Below, piece after piece: positions 8,286 to 17,886 of a DNA stretch of 64,000 nt (position 1 is the first letter of the stretch; every line of letters begins with the position of its first letter). The position numbers and the translations under genes were made by a program. The notes beneath the pieces are model-generated. The model was not told the origin of the DNA. It saw only the letters and a list, made by a program, of their open reading frames with translations, and searched no databases. The stretch is from Calothrix sp. PCC 7103 (GTDB lineage: Bacteria > Cyanobacteriota > Cyanobacteriia > Cyanobacteriales > Nostocaceae), in the NCBI RefSeq assembly GCF_000331305.1, contig NZ_KB217478.1, positions 5,057,595 to 5,121,594 on the forward strand. Reading direction: 5' to 3'.

Positions 8286-11200
8286 ATGAGTTCCCTTTTA
8301 TACTCTTGCACCGAAGCTGCTAATAACTACCCTGCATCTGATTTATTTTTGCGCCATCGTCTCCAGGTCATGGAGGAGTTATGGGAAACCGTGCTGCGTC
8401 AAGAGTGTGGTCAGGAGATGGTGGACTTACTGCGGCAGTTACGCGATTTATGTTCGCCAGAAGGACAAGCAACTCAAGACCAAGCGACCGAAGTTTTTAA
8501 GTTGATTGAACAACTTAGTATTAACGAAGCAATCCGCGCAGCACGAGCATTTGCCCTGTACTTTCAATTGATTAATATCATTGAGCAGGACTATGAGCAA
8601 AGGCAGCAGATGACGAGGTATGAGGTGGAGCCAACTGCCGAAGTTGAGGATACCTTGCCTACTATGGTTCATCAAGATAATGTCGAGGGACTTCCTGTTA
8701 ATAGTGGACTTGGTGCAGATTTACTAACTAAAAGCTGGCGTAACTCAGCTTCAAATAGACAGAGGGGTACATTTGCTGCACTCTTCCCTGATTTATTTAA
8801 GCTCAACGTGCCGCCACAGTTGATTCAACGATTAATAACACAACTCGATGTACAGTTAGTGTTCACAGCGCACCCTACAGAAATTGTTCGCCATACAATT
8901 CGTGGTAAACAGCGTCGAGTTGTGCAGTTGCTGCAAGAACTCGATGCTTTAGAAAAGCGTTTAGGAGGCGCCGCACTTCCTCTACGTTGGGAAGCTCTTG
9001 AGTTAAGATTACAGCTTATCGAAGAAATACGTTTATGGTGGCGTACTGATGAACTACATCAGTTTAAACCATCTGTACTAGATGAAGTTGATTATGCGCT
9101 GCACTACTTCCAAGAAGTATTATTCGATGGTATTCCCCAGTTGTACCGTCGTTTTAAACAAACCCTAAACGCGACGTATCCTTGGTTAGAACCACCAAGC
9201 AAAAACTTTTGTAAATTTGGTTCGTGGGTTGGTGGTGACAGAGACGGAAATCCTTCTGTAACACCTGCTATTACTTGGGAAACAGCTTGCTACCAGCGCA
9301 ATATAGTTCTACAAAAATATATTGACTCAGTAAAAGAACTGCGTGAATTATTAAGCGTTTCGATGCAGTGGAGTGATGTACTACCTGATTTGCTCGAATC
9401 GTTAGAACTCGAACAATCGCAAATGAGCAAAGTTTACGATGAACTCGCACTGCGGTATCGTCAAGAGCCATATCGTTTGAAGTTATCTTATATTCTCAAG
9501 CGATTAGAAAATACACTTTCACGTAACTCAGCGCTGCAAAAAGGCGAAAGTATTAAAGAAATTTCTAGTCCTGCTTATGGGTCGGGAGAAGATTTCTTAG
9601 CGGAACTGCGATTAATTCAACGAAACCTCAAGGAAACTGGTTTAACTTCGCAACTTCTCGAAAATCTGATTTGTCAAGTTGAAATTTTCGGCTTTAATTT
9701 AACAAAAATAGATATTCGCCAAGAATCATCGCGTCACAGTGATGCGCTCAACGAAATCCTTGAGTACATGGGTATTCATTCAAAACCCTACAATCAGCTT
9801 TCTGAGGCTGAACGTGTCGAATGGTTAACAAGTGAACTCAAAACTCGGCGCCCATTAACTTCTGCGGAGTTACCATTCTCTGAAAAAACTAACGACGTTA
9901 TCGAGACGATGCGTATTGTTAGGTCATTACAACAAGAGTTTGGCTATAACATTTGTCAAACCTACATTATTAGTATGTGTCGCGAAGTCAGCGACGTGTT
10001 AGAGGTATTACTGTTTGCTAAAGAAGCAGGACTTTATGACCCAGGAACGGCAGTAGGAACAATACAAGTAGTTCCATTATTTGAAACCGTCGAAGATTTA
10101 CTGCGGTCGCGCGCTGTAATGCAGCAATTATTCGAGTTGCCTTTATACCGTGCAATGCTTGCAGGTGGGTATGCAGTAATGGAGCATAAAGAATCATTGG
10201 CGCCATCGTTACTATCTCCTCCCACACCCCCACTCCCCCACTCCCCCACTCCCCCACCTCCTCTAACTCCTAACCTTCAAGAAGTAATGTTGGGATATTC
10301 AGACAGTAATAAAGACTCTGGCTTCTTAAGTAGTAACTGGGAAATTCACAAAGCCCAAAAAAGCTTACAAGAAATTGCTGAGAAATATGGTGTAAACTTA
10401 CGCATATTTCATGGGCGTGGTGGTTCAGTAGGTCGTGGTGGTGGACCAGCATACGAAGCTATTTTGGCGCAACCAGGGCATAGTATAAACGGACGCATCA
10501 AAATTACAGAACAAGGTGAAGTGCTGGCATCGAAGTACTCGTTGCGTGATTTAGCATTATATAACTTAGAAACAATAACCAGTGCTGTAATTCAAGCTAG
10601 TTTACTGCGAACAGGGTTTGATGATATCGAACCTTGGAACGAGATAATGGAGGAACTAGCGACTCGTTCGCGTAGTCATTACCGTGCATTGATATACGAA
10701 CAACCCGACTTTATCGACTTCTTCCATTCATGCACACCCATCGAAGAAATTAGCCAATTACAAATTAGTTCGCGTCCAGCAAGGCGCCCATCTGGTAAAA
10801 AAGACTTAACTTCTTTGCGTGCTATTCCGTGGGTATTTAGCTGGACACAAACCCGGTTCTTATTGCCATCATGGTATGGAGTTGGGACAGCACTCCAGGA
10901 ATTTTTGGATGAAGAACCAAAAGAACACATGAAACTGCTCCGATATTTCTACATGAAATGGCCATTCTTTAAAATGGTTGTTTCTAAAGCCGAAATGACA
11001 TTAGCAAAAGTAGACCTGTTAATGGCACAGCATTACGTCCAAGAATTATCACATCCAGACGACCGTGCCAGATTCGCTGTTGTGTTCGACCAAATAGCCA
11101 AAGAATTCTATCTCACCCGCGACATTGTACTGCAAATCACCGGGCACAAAAATCTCCTTGATGGCGACCCAGTTTTACAACGCTCCGTTCAGTTGCGTAA

Positions 11201-11375
11201 CGGAACAATTGTACCGCTAGGATTCATTCAAGTCTCCTTGCTTAAGCGTTTACGTCAAGCCAAAAACATTACAACATCGGGTGTTATCCATTCCCGCTAC
11301 AGTAAAGGTGAACTGTTACGAGGCGCCTTGCTTACCATCAATGGTATTGCCGCAGGAATGAGAAATACAGGCTGA
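8286..11375 (+). CDS. ppc: Phosphoenolpyruvate carboxylase
   Basis: The 1029-residue enzyme converts phosphoenolpyruvate and bicarbonate to oxaloacetate, replenishing the TCA pathway and feeding aspartate synthesis. Catalytic signatures are [13 protein letters not shown] (His196), [36 protein letters not shown] and [13 protein letters not shown], and it ends in MRNTG as the family does. It is longer than the usual 880-1000 residues. Part of the excess is a proline-rich loop at about residues 638-658, directly before [11 protein letters not shown], encoded by a CCCCCACT repeat. Related cyanobacterial enzymes vary in length at this position, so the loop is probably tolerated. Confidence 0.97.
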   Translation: MSSLLYSCTEAANNYPASDLFLRHRLQVMEELWETVLRQECGQEMVDLLRQLRDLCSPEGQATQDQATEVFKLIEQLSINEAIRAARAFALYFQLINIIEQDYEQRQQMTRYEVEPTAEVEDTLPTMVHQDNVEGLPVNSGLGADLLTKSWRNSASNRQRGTFAALFPDLFKLNVPPQLIQRLITQLDVQLVFTAHPTEIVRHTIRGKQRRVVQLLQELDALEKRLGGAALPLRWEALELRLQLIEEIRLWWRTDELHQFKPSVLDEVDYALHYFQEVLFDGIPQLYRRFKQTLNATYPWLEPPSKNFCKFGSWVGGDRDGNPSVTPAITWETACYQRNIVLQKYIDSVKELRELLSVSMQWSDVLPDLLESLELEQSQMSKVYDELALRYRQEPYRLKLSYILKRLENTLSRNSALQKGESIKEISSPAYGSGEDFLAELRLIQRNLKETGLTSQLLENLICQVEIFGFNLTKIDIRQESSRHSDALNEILEYMGIHSKPYNQLSEAERVEWLTSELKTRRPLTSAELPFSEKTNDVIETMRIVRSLQQEFGYNICQTYIISMCREVSDVLEVLLFAKEAGLYDPGTAVGTIQVVPLFETVEDLLRSRAVMQQLFELPLYRAMLAGGYAVMEHKESLAPSLLSPPTPPLPHSPTPPPPLTPNLQEVMLGYSDSNKDSGFLSSNWEIHKAQKSLQEIAEKYGVNLRIFHGRGGSVGRGGGPAYEAILAQPGHSINGRIKITEQGEVLASKYSLRDLALYNLETITSAVIQASLLRTGFDDIEPWNEIMEELATRSRSHYRALIYEQPDFIDFFHSCTPIEEISQLQISSRPARRPSGKKDLTSLRAIPWVFSWTQTRFLLPSWYGVGTALQEFLDEEPKEHMKLLRYFYMKWPFFKMVVSKAEMTLAKVDLLMAQHYVQELSHPDDRARFAVVFDQIAKEFYLTRDIVLQITGHKNLLDGDPVLQRSVQLRNGTIVPLGFIQVSLLKRLRQAKNITTSGVIHSRYSKGELLRGALLTINGIAAGMRNTG
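10215..10263 (+). repeat. CCCCCACT low-complexity repeat inside ppc
   Basis: Tandem CCCCCACT-like octamers form a C-rich, G-free tract in frame in ppc. It encodes a Pro/Ser/Thr-rich loop. Nothing similar was seen elsewhere in the window. Copy number is a likely site of length variation, although an octamer change would shift the frame unless it came in threes. Confidence 0.8.
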
Positions 11376-11386
11376 ACCCTCTTGCT

Positions 11387-11415
11387 CTTGTGGAACGGGC
11401 ATCCCTGCCCGTTTC
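11387..11415. repeat. CTTGTGGAACGGGCATCC dispersed hairpin family
   Basis: An intergenic repeat in which GAACGGGCAT is followed by its imperfect inverse. Further members are at 21442-21470, 27143-27172, 51228-51254, 56704-56732 and 61926-61952, in both orientations and mostly just after gene ends. This copy sits between ppc and a small membrane protein gene, and argues that the small gene starts after it. Confidence 0.8.
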
Positions 11416-11434
11416 AAATTATAGAATCTGTAAT

Positions 11435-11683
11435 ATGGCTAAAAATCGTGTATTAATTTGTACTTTTATAGCTTTAACATCGGGATTTTTTGCAGGCTTC
11501 ACCGGTTGGCAAATTTCGATGAACTTGAAAAGCCAAAAGTGCCAAAACCAAGTTTGGGGAGTTAGAGAACTATGTACAGCAGCAGTTGCTCCTGGCGCCA
11601 TGTGGTCAGGAAGCACTACTGGTTTGTGGACGGGCACAATTTTAGGCGCGTTTGTAGGTGGTTTGGTGATTAAAAAGAAGTAA
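11435..11683 (+). CDS. Small two-helix membrane protein, function unknown
   Basis: From ATG 11435 the product is 82 residues: an N-terminal helix (about 5-24), a short loop with two Cys (CQNQVWGVRELC) and a second glycine-rich helix ending in KKK. An earlier in-frame ATG at 11390 lies inside a dispersed repeat, so the later start is preferred. It overlaps the convergent gene at its 3' end by 14 bases. Family not recognised. Confidence 0.55.
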   Translation: MAKNRVLICTFIALTSGFFAGFTGWQISMNLKSQKCQNQVWGVRELCTAAVAPGAMWSGSTTGLWTGTILGAFVGGLVIKKK

Positions 11684-12041
11684 ACTCCAACTCAGCCAAA
11701 CTCGTCCATTCGCTGGTGCTGGTATCGTAACAATACCACTGCCCATCTTTACCGCGATAACAAAAAAGCGAACGACTACCAGCACTGAAATCATCAGTCA
11801 AGTAGTATAAAATACCGCGAAACGGAAAAGTTTTGCGACTCAGCCGTTTAGCAACCGCTTGATTGGGACATTCCACAACAAACACAGGCAAATCATCAAG
11901 ATGTGTTAGCGAAAAAAAACACATCCGTAAAATCGCACGCAACCAACTTTCGGAACTATCGAAATAGCTATCAATAATTTTATTGGTCAGAGCTTGCTCC
12001 AGCGAACGATTCCTTATATCTGGAACATCCAGGTCCGACAT
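11670..12041 (-). CDS. Hypothetical protein
   Basis: A 123-residue soluble-looking protein without signal peptide or membrane helix. It ends in an aromatic-rich stretch (SRSLFCYRGKDGQWYCYDTS). I do not recognise the family. It converges on the small membrane protein gene with a 14-base 3' overlap and stands alone on its strand. Confidence 0.55.
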   Translation of the reverse strand: MSDLDVPDIRNRSLEQALTNKIIDSYFDSSESWLRAILRMCFFSLTHLDDLPVFVVECPNQAVAKRLSRKTFPFRGILYYLTDDFSAGSRSLFCYRGKDGQWYCYDTSTSEWTSLAELEFTSF

Positions 12042-12213
12042 ATAGCATTACCACCTATCGCAACACATGACTGGTTAGAGGTTAAACCATAAAACCCCTT
12101 ACTGGCAAGTATCTTCATCAAAATCATCTACTAGACTGCATTTTGAAGCGAATCGTTAAGGAGGCACCGCGAGTTGGTAAAATTTACAATGCAATGCCAG
12201 AAATAAAAAAGTC

Positions 12214-12519
12214 ATGTCTGCCGAAACCAGCCAAGCAAACCAAGATACCAAAGGTGCTGATGCCATTGATGAAGCAATCGCACGTGGAATTGATTTTGAT
12301 GGAACTCCCATTCCAGAAGCAAAGCTAGAACTGTATAACAAAGTCATGGGACTCGAAGCAAACCGTCAACGTAGTGGTGTATCTAATACCATGCGTTCGC
12401 GTATAGTCCGCATAGGCGCCAAACATATTCCCCAAGAAGAACTTAACCAAATGCTTAATGGCGCCGGCTTTGCAGAACTGAAAGAAAAAGAAGTCGCTTT
12501 TTACTACGGCGGTAAATAA
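12214..12519 (+). CDS. Conserved hypothetical protein, about 100 residues
   Basis: A 101-residue soluble protein with GIDFDGTPIPEAKLELYNKV followed by SGVSNTMRSRIVRIGAKHIP and a C-terminal ELKEKEVAFYYGG. The compact, motif-dense sequence suggests a conserved family, but I cannot name it. The 61-codon frame opening at 12143 is in another frame and is rejected. A GTAGAGACG hairpin directly follows the stop. The neighbours maf and psbP are on the other strand. Confidence 0.7.
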   Translation: MSAETSQANQDTKGADAIDEAIARGIDFDGTPIPEAKLELYNKVMGLEANRQRSGVSNTMRSRIVRIGAKHIPQEELNQMLNGAGFAELKEKEVAFYYGGK

Positions 12520-12522
12520 TTA

Positions 12523-12555
12523 ATGTAGAGACGTGATACCCAAGCGTCTCTACAT
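12523..12555. terminator. GTAGAGACG hairpin between convergent genes
   Basis: ATGTAGAGACG and CGTCTCTACAT form an 11-base stem around a short loop. It lies between the 3' ends of the 12214-12519 gene and maf and could serve both as a bidirectional terminator. It belongs to the family described at 1841-1868. Confidence 0.5.
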
Positions 12556-12556
12556 T

Positions 12557-13165
12557 TCATGATTTCCAAAAATCGCTGACTGAATAACCCAAATCAGCTA
12601 ACATGTGTCGTAGCAAAGGTAAACTTAACCCAATCACATTACTGTGACAACCTTCAATTTTCTCAACAAACACACTTCCTTTACCTTCTAAAGCAAAGGC
12701 GCCTGCACAGTTTAGAGGTTCACCAGTTGCCACATAAGTTCTTATCTCCGAATCACTTGCATTGGCAAAGTAAACTTTTGTAATTTGGCACTTGACAATC
12801 ATTCGACTTTGTGAAGTATCTATCAAAACGTGACCAGTTAGCAAGTCACCAATTTGACCGCGCATTTCGTGCCAGCGAGAAATAGCTTCTTCGGGACTAG
12901 CTGGTTTACCGTGAATTTCACCGTTGACAGCTAATACCGAATCACAACCCATAACAACAGCATTTTCAAATTTGGGTGCAATTCTTTCAGCTTTACGCTG
13001 GGCAAGTATCTGCACCAATAATACAGGGTCGCGCGACTGCACTTGTGATTCATCAAAATGACTTACAGAAACTACTGGTTCAATACCAATAGTTTGTAAC
13101 AAGCGGCGACGCGCAGGGGAAGCAGAAGCAAGTACAAATTGTGGTATAGATTGTGGAACACCCAT
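12557..13165 (-). CDS. maf: Maf-like nucleotide pyrophosphatase
   Basis: A 202-residue Maf/ASM-family protein, expected to hydrolyse non-canonical or dTTP/UTP-type nucleotides to monophosphates. Visible motifs are the N-terminal [30 protein letters not shown] (catalytic Asp region) and the C-terminal [10 protein letters not shown]. It starts 2 bases after the psbP stop, so the two are probably cotranscribed. The exact substrate class cannot be read from the sequence alone. Confidence 0.9.
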   Translation of the reverse strand: MGVPQSIPQFVLASASPARRRLLQTIGIEPVVSVSHFDESQVQSRDPVLLVQILAQRKAERIAPKFENAVVMGCDSVLAVNGEIHGKPASPEEAISRWHEMRGQIGDLLTGHVLIDTSQSRMIVKCQITKVYFANASDSEIRTYVATGEPLNCAGAFALEGKGSVFVEKIEGCHSNVIGLSLPLLRHMLADLGYSVSDFWKS

Positions 13166-13167
13166 TA

Positions 13168-13713
13168 TTAATATACTTTGAACGAATCTATCGAATCTTG
13201 AATGAAACGCTTAACTCTTGGCCAACGTTTTTCTGTAACTGAGGCGTTGAAAGTAAACAACTTGCCACGGCTAACAGTCACATTGGCAAGGTTATGACGT
13301 TTTTTATTATTAGGAAGCTTAATTATATATTCCAACTTATAATAAACCTTGCCGTCAACTTCTCTTTGAGCATCGTTAATTAATTCAGCTTCACGACCAG
13401 ACCCTTCAGGTGCCAGAGCGCTTTTACCAAGTTTATATCCAACTTCTCCTGGTGTTCCCAGTTCCGTTAGTGTCTTACCATCAGGAACAGGACTAATTAC
13501 AACAGAGATATTCTCAGAAGGCTCGATAATATCATGGAACACCACAACCGGACCATTCGCTACTTTAACTTGCACCCAGCCATTAGGATATGAGAACTCA
13601 TAGCCATTATCAGTATCTGTAAAATTCTTCAGCCCAGCCGCCGCAGCAATACCTGTATAGCTGAAACTTAAGCTTAAAACCAACACTAAAATCAATCCAA
13701 TACGTTTCCACAT
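13168..13713 (-). CDS. psbP: Photosystem II assembly/oxygen-evolving protein PsbP (CyanoP-like)
   Basis: A 181-residue PsbP-domain protein, translocated to the thylakoid lumen or periplasm and associated with photosystem II assembly. An N-terminal signal peptide (about 1-26) ends in an Ala-rich cleavage site (GIAAAAG). The domain begins with [19 protein letters not shown] and contains [20 protein letters not shown]. Some CyanoP proteins are lipoproteins with a lipobox Cys; none is present here, so this one should be soluble after cleavage. It is the first gene of a two-gene unit with maf. Confidence 0.92.
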   Translation of the reverse strand: MWKRIGLILVLVLSLSFSYTGIAAAAGLKNFTDTDNGYEFSYPNGWVQVKVANGPVVVFHDIIEPSENISVVISPVPDGKTLTELGTPGEVGYKLGKSALAPEGSGREAELINDAQREVDGKVYYKLEYIIKLPNNKKRHNLANVTVSRGKLFTFNASVTEKRWPRVKRFIQDSIDSFKVY

Positions 13714-13815
13714 TTGTTTTCAATCCTTTAGGGCGCCAAGCAATAATATATTTCAAAAATATATTTTTGTAATATTTCGTTAACATTGTCTCATCAAGCG
13801 TGACCATTAGTAACC

Positions 13816-14430
13816 ATGTCATACACAACATGTGAAGTACGCTGGTTTATTCCCGGCGCCATCCCTACTAACTTTAAAACCTGGTTTAACCCATCACAAC
13901 AACCAGAACAGCGTACTGATATTTATTTATACGCACCAGTAAATGATTTTGTTGGTATTAAGTTACGTGAAGGGCGCCTAGAAATAAAATGGCGAATATC
14001 GGAATTAGGCGCCGTGCAATTTACCGACTCAGTTACAGGTAAAGTTGAGAAATGGCGTAAATGGATGTGTAACGACTCTACAAAAGAAGCTTTTCTGCCA
14101 ATTCAAGTACAAAATAACCCTACATGGGTAAATGTGAAAAAAAGTCGTTATTTACAGTCATATCAAATTGCACCTGGCGCCGTTCCAGAAAAACTAGATA
14201 ATAATAGAAATTTATATAATGTTAAAAACAGTTGCAACGTTGAACTTACATTATTAGAAATATATAACAAAACTTGGTGGAGTATAGCCTTAGAAGCTAG
14301 TGGAGAGGAAGCTAATTTAATCGATAATTTATGTGCAACGGCTGATTATTTATTCACTGATTTTAAAGGTATTGAACTACAAATAAATGATTCATCTGCT
14401 TATCCTTATTGGATAAATAGCTTTTGTTGA
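13816..14430 (+). CDS. Conserved hypothetical protein, possibly CYTH-like
   Basis: A 204-residue soluble protein. The alternating charged strands EVRWFIPG, RTDIYLY, VGIKLREGRLEIKWR and WWSIALEASG faintly recall the tunnel-fold CYTH/triphosphatase layout. No clear ExExK motif is present, so this is only a suggestion. It is divergent from psbP with a 100-base gap. It carries four GGCGCC sites. Confidence 0.6.
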   Translation: MSYTTCEVRWFIPGAIPTNFKTWFNPSQQPEQRTDIYLYAPVNDFVGIKLREGRLEIKWRISELGAVQFTDSVTGKVEKWRKWMCNDSTKEAFLPIQVQNNPTWVNVKKSRYLQSYQIAPGAVPEKLDNNRNLYNVKNSCNVELTLLEIYNKTWWSIALEASGEEANLIDNLCATADYLFTDFKGIELQINDSSAYPYWINSFC

Positions 14431-14778
14431 AAGTATCGCCTGTAAAAATTAATATGGCACGACACTCATCAATTCCAGCTTTTTCTAGTACATTTTAGAT
14501 GAAATTAATATAAACAGCAACCTGTACTGAGTAAAATTAAGCTCTATACTCCAGGAGAACTACTGTCTTTTTTTCGTCGTTGTCTCAAAAATATAATTTG
14601 GTAATAAATTGTAGGCGCCATCTATAATGGCAAAATAATTTTGGTCAAATTTAAAAACTTGTGTCATGATGGCAAAGGCAAAATCCGATGCTGGTAAATA
14701 AATATACTTGAGGTTTATTACGGAAAGGACAAAGCAAATATTGTAGTCTTCGTTGTTTATTTAGAACAGGAGAATTAA
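14431..14778. other. Intergenic region upstream of the DUF2278 gene
   Basis: No gene is seen in this AT-rich stretch. It contains one GGCGCC and, at 14768-14772, a good AGGAG Shine-Dalgarno that fixes the start of the following gene. Confidence 0.6.
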
Positions 14779-15768
14779 ATGCCTTTAAAGAATTATGGTG
14801 TACTGAAAGGTCGTGTTGTTGACCGAAAGCTAGGTGAAGGACAAACACCGCATTACCAAGTGCTTCTAAGTGATGGAGACACCAAATATCGTATTGCCGT
14901 CAACGTCAAATCAAAACTGGCGCCATCAGAATTATTTTATTACGTAGACGAAAACTTTAACCATCCCATTATTAAAGGACTGGTTGAGTTAGATAATGGG
15001 TTTCATGAACTTTCAAGAAAACCAGGTGGACTAGCGTTGGACTTTATTCGGGGGAACTTGTTTGACACAACGCAAATGAAACCTTTACCACACAACGTTC
15101 CTGGGCCAGATAATGACTTAAACGAGTTAATAGAGTTATATATCAACCGTGCAGTAGAAAGTGAAGATGCTGCAATATACGCTTTTGGAGAAAGATGGGG
15201 TCCAGAAACCGACGTTAAAGACAAATATTTTGGTTTTTTACCTGGTAACGGTATCCACGATATCCATATGAACCAGGGTAATGATGGCAAATTCCAACGA
15301 GACAATGGAGTTTGGCAAGACGGAGGACTATTAATACACTATCCATCACGTTCGACATGGGTAGGAATTTTTCTAGCTTTCCAATCGCAATCTTTCCATA
15401 CCGACGATACAACCGGAAACCGTATCGATACAGTTATACCAGAAACAACCGCAGCAATTCGTATTGTTGCAGCAATGGTAAACCCTGTAGGTAAGGACAC
15501 AAATAAAGAAACTGTTACTTTACTTAATACTTCACCTGAACCAGTTGATTTAACGGGATGGGCAATAGCTGACAAATTCAAATCTAAATTCCCACTCACT
15601 GGTACCATCAATGCAGGTGAAGTTTTAAAAGTGACTTTAAGTAACAAAATCAACCTAGACAACGAGGGTGGTATTATTACCCTTCTCGATAACGGTGGTC
15701 TAAAAATAGACGGTGTTTCTTACACCAAAGACAAAGTAACCAAAGAAGGTTGGACAATCACTTTCTAA
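14779..15768 (+). CDS. DUF2278 protein with C-terminal lamin-tail domain
   Basis: A 329-residue protein. Residues 1-215 match the DUF2278 (YukJ-like) layout: MPLKNYGVLKGRVVDRK at the start and GIHDIHMNQGN, with WQDGGLLIHYP following. Residues about 225-329 look like a lamin-tail (LTD) beta-sandwich: LLNTSPEPVDLTGWAIADK and the closing GVSYTKDKVTKEGWTI. LTD domains are often linked to extracellular or nuclease-associated proteins, but no signal peptide is visible. The function of DUF2278 is unknown to me. It is preceded by a strong AGGAG and followed by a hairpin. Confidence 0.82.
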   Translation: MPLKNYGVLKGRVVDRKLGEGQTPHYQVLLSDGDTKYRIAVNVKSKLAPSELFYYVDENFNHPIIKGLVELDNGFHELSRKPGGLALDFIRGNLFDTTQMKPLPHNVPGPDNDLNELIELYINRAVESEDAAIYAFGERWGPETDVKDKYFGFLPGNGIHDIHMNQGNDGKFQRDNGVWQDGGLLIHYPSRSTWVGIFLAFQSQSFHTDDTTGNRIDTVIPETTAAIRIVAAMVNPVGKDTNKETVTLLNTSPEPVDLTGWAIADKFKSKFPLTGTINAGEVLKVTLSNKINLDNEGGIITLLDNGGLKIDGVSYTKDKVTKEGWTITF

Positions 15769-15770
15769 AA

Positions 15771-15802
15771 ATGTAGAGACGCTTGGGTATAGCGTCTCTA
15801 TA
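15771..15802. terminator. GTAGAGACG hairpin between convergent genes
   Basis: ATGTAGAGACGC and GCGTCTCTATAT form a stem immediately after the DUF2278 gene stop and just before the 3' end of the PP2C phosphatase gene. Its loop is nearly the reverse complement of the copy at 12523-12555, so the two copies are closely related and inverted. Confidence 0.5.
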
Positions 15803-15805
15803 TTT

Positions 15806-17239
15806 TTACTCTCTAATTTGTAGGACAACTAGTGTCATGTCGTCGATGTTTTGTTTGTCGGCGCCAATAAATTCGTGTACTGTATCAAACATATAATCTA
15901 GTATTTCTTGGGGTTCGCTATAAATGCGACACGCAGTATTAAGTGCTTTAATTAAGTTGTCTTCGTCAAATCTATCGCCACTGGCTGAGGCGGCATCTGT
16001 TAAACCATCGGTATAATAAATTACAACATCTCCTGGTTCTAGCTGTGCTTCACCGTCTTCGTACTGGCTATTGGCGTCTAAACCAATTAACATTCCCAAT
16101 GTGTCTAAGCGGGTTATTGTTCTGGTTGCAGCGTGCCACCATAATGGGGGGTTGTGAGCAGCGTTACTAAAATATAAAGTTCGCGTTTCTGGATCAAATT
16201 CTGAATAAAAAAGTGTGACAAATCTATTGGAGTTTTCTAAGTCGGCGTACATGACGCGATTTAAGTTTTGTAATATTCTTTTGGGTGGATGACCGTGTAA
16301 TACTTCACCACGTAACATCCCCCGCATCATTGTCATAATTAACCCTGCGGGAACTCCTTTACCCATTACGTCACCAACTACTACCCCCCAACGTCCATTG
16401 TTGTCTTCGTCGTTAAGTACTGGAGTGTTAAGTACTGAGGTACTTATTACGGGGTTTTTGCTGCTTGGTTGAATTTGGTTATGGTTGGTTGGAATAAAGT
16501 CGTAGTAATCTCCACCTACACGGTTAGCGGGTTTACAACGTGCAGCTAAAGCTAACCCTGGTATTGTAGGACATTGACGGGGTAATAGGCGCCTTTGAAT
16601 TTCGGCACCAATTTCAAGTTCTTGGTCTAAACGTTCTTTTTTACGTAATTCAACACCTAATTCATCGTTTTCGATGGCAACTGCGGTTTGGTCAGCTACT
16701 AAACGAACTAGCTTTTGACGTGTTTCTGTCCAAGTGTAATCTGGGTCACGACTCAATACATATAACCATCCACGTTCATTATGTTTGACGAGGATAGCGG
16801 TACCAAATATTTGTACATCAGGACCCAAACAGCGATGCATTTGGTCGTCTAACATCCCTGTTGTAGCTGTTAGGGGTACAGCATTTGCTAATAAAGTAAT
16901 TTGGCTACTGGCTGTTTCGAGCGCTTTACGAATATTTTTACGCTGAAGACTATCTTGCCAATGCAGTTGCTCTAACCGCACTTGCCCATTTGGTTTGTAG
17001 AGAAATAAGGCACTACCATCAGCGTCAGTGACTCGCGTTGCCATCAGTGGAATTAACTCTAAAAACTGATTTAAATTGTTAAAGCTTCTAAGGGCAAATC
17101 CCAACGAACTAAGCAAGTCTTGAATTTTATTTTGCTCGCGATGCAGCCTTGCCACAAGTTCTTTCAGCGCTACCACTGGAGTGACGTCAGTCGTAGTGCT
17201 GGTATTACTGTTAGTTGGTTGAGAAGGTGGTTGAGGCAC
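15806..17239 (-). CDS. GAF-domain PP2C/SpoIIE-type protein phosphatase (RsbU-like)
   Basis: A 477-residue cytoplasmic signalling protein. A short coiled region (about 25-45) leads into a GAF-like sensor domain (about 50-200), then a coiled linker, then a SpoIIE/PP2C phosphatase domain (about 215-475). Metal-binding signatures are NRVGGDYYDF, VGDVMGKGVPAGL and YTDGLTDAAS near the end. Such enzymes dephosphorylate anti-anti-sigma partners. It lies downstream of ftsY on the same strand, a neighbourhood I recall from other cyanobacteria, but the 650-base gap argues for its own promoter. Confidence 0.9.
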   Translation of the reverse strand: MPQPPSQPTNSNTSTTTDVTPVVALKELVARLHREQNKIQDLLSSLGFALRSFNNLNQFLELIPLMATRVTDADGSALFLYKPNGQVRLEQLHWQDSLQRKNIRKALETASSQITLLANAVPLTATTGMLDDQMHRCLGPDVQIFGTAILVKHNERGWLYVLSRDPDYTWTETRQKLVRLVADQTAVAIENDELGVELRKKERLDQELEIGAEIQRRLLPRQCPTIPGLALAARCKPANRVGGDYYDFIPTNHNQIQPSSKNPVISTSVLNTPVLNDEDNNGRWGVVVGDVMGKGVPAGLIMTMMRGMLRGEVLHGHPPKRILQNLNRVMYADLENSNRFVTLFYSEFDPETRTLYFSNAAHNPPLWWHAATRTITRLDTLGMLIGLDANSQYEDGEAQLEPGDVVIYYTDGLTDAASASGDRFDEDNLIKALNTACRIYSEPQEILDYMFDTVHEFIGADKQNIDDMTLVVLQIRE

Positions 17240-17886
17240 AGGTGTTTATTATCGTTTAAACTTTTAGCTTGGTATTGCTACACCATATTGGGGCAAAGCT
17301 TGTAATTTTAGCAAGCGTATTATGACGTAGGATAAAAACTTTATAAGTATTTCATTGTATAATTAAATTTATTAATATATAAAATTTAATTTCAACATAT
17401 TTTTAGTAGTTCTTACTTAATTACCTTGGTTTCAACAGCAGTATTTTCTACTACGCACTGAAGGTTATTAATACTCTCATAACCTGATAAATACATCATG
17501 TATCAAAAGGTAGACAATTGATAGAACTTTCATTAGTTATTCGGTATGTTAACTATTTTTGACAAAGGGGTGAGAGGTATAGGGGGTAAGAGGATTTGTC
17601 AAATATATTTTATTCCCCGGCACTTTAGTTTTATTTGAACATAAATTACAACCCTTAATTTCTTAATTAGAGAATATTAATAAATGAATAATGTAGGCGT
17701 AGTAGGACTTAAGACGCTATTTCTCATTGAGTGAGATATGGCGCCTATTCATGCTAGATATTCAGGATGCAACTGATGATAGCAGCTCAAGTGCATTTTT
17801 AAATAATTAGTTTTAGGAAGTTTTGAATTTTTAATAAATTTGAGCTTCTCAACTAATAAAATGGCTGTTTGGTATACTGTTACATC
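17240..17886. other. 650-base intergenic region, no supported gene
   Basis: AT-rich DNA between the phosphatase gene and ftsY. It includes a small palindrome (ATACATCATGTAT near 17493) and one GGCGCC at about 17740, with no convincing reading frame or RNA gene. It probably contains the phosphatase promoter. Confidence 0.55.

Noticed and set aside
10018-10257. Minus-strand frames opposite ppc
   Set aside because: They arise from the C-rich repeat read in reverse (Gly/Val/Trp-rich) and lie inside a certain gene.
12143-12328. 61-codon frame before the conserved small gene
   Set aside because: It overlaps the conserved gene in another frame and looks Lys/Pro-random.
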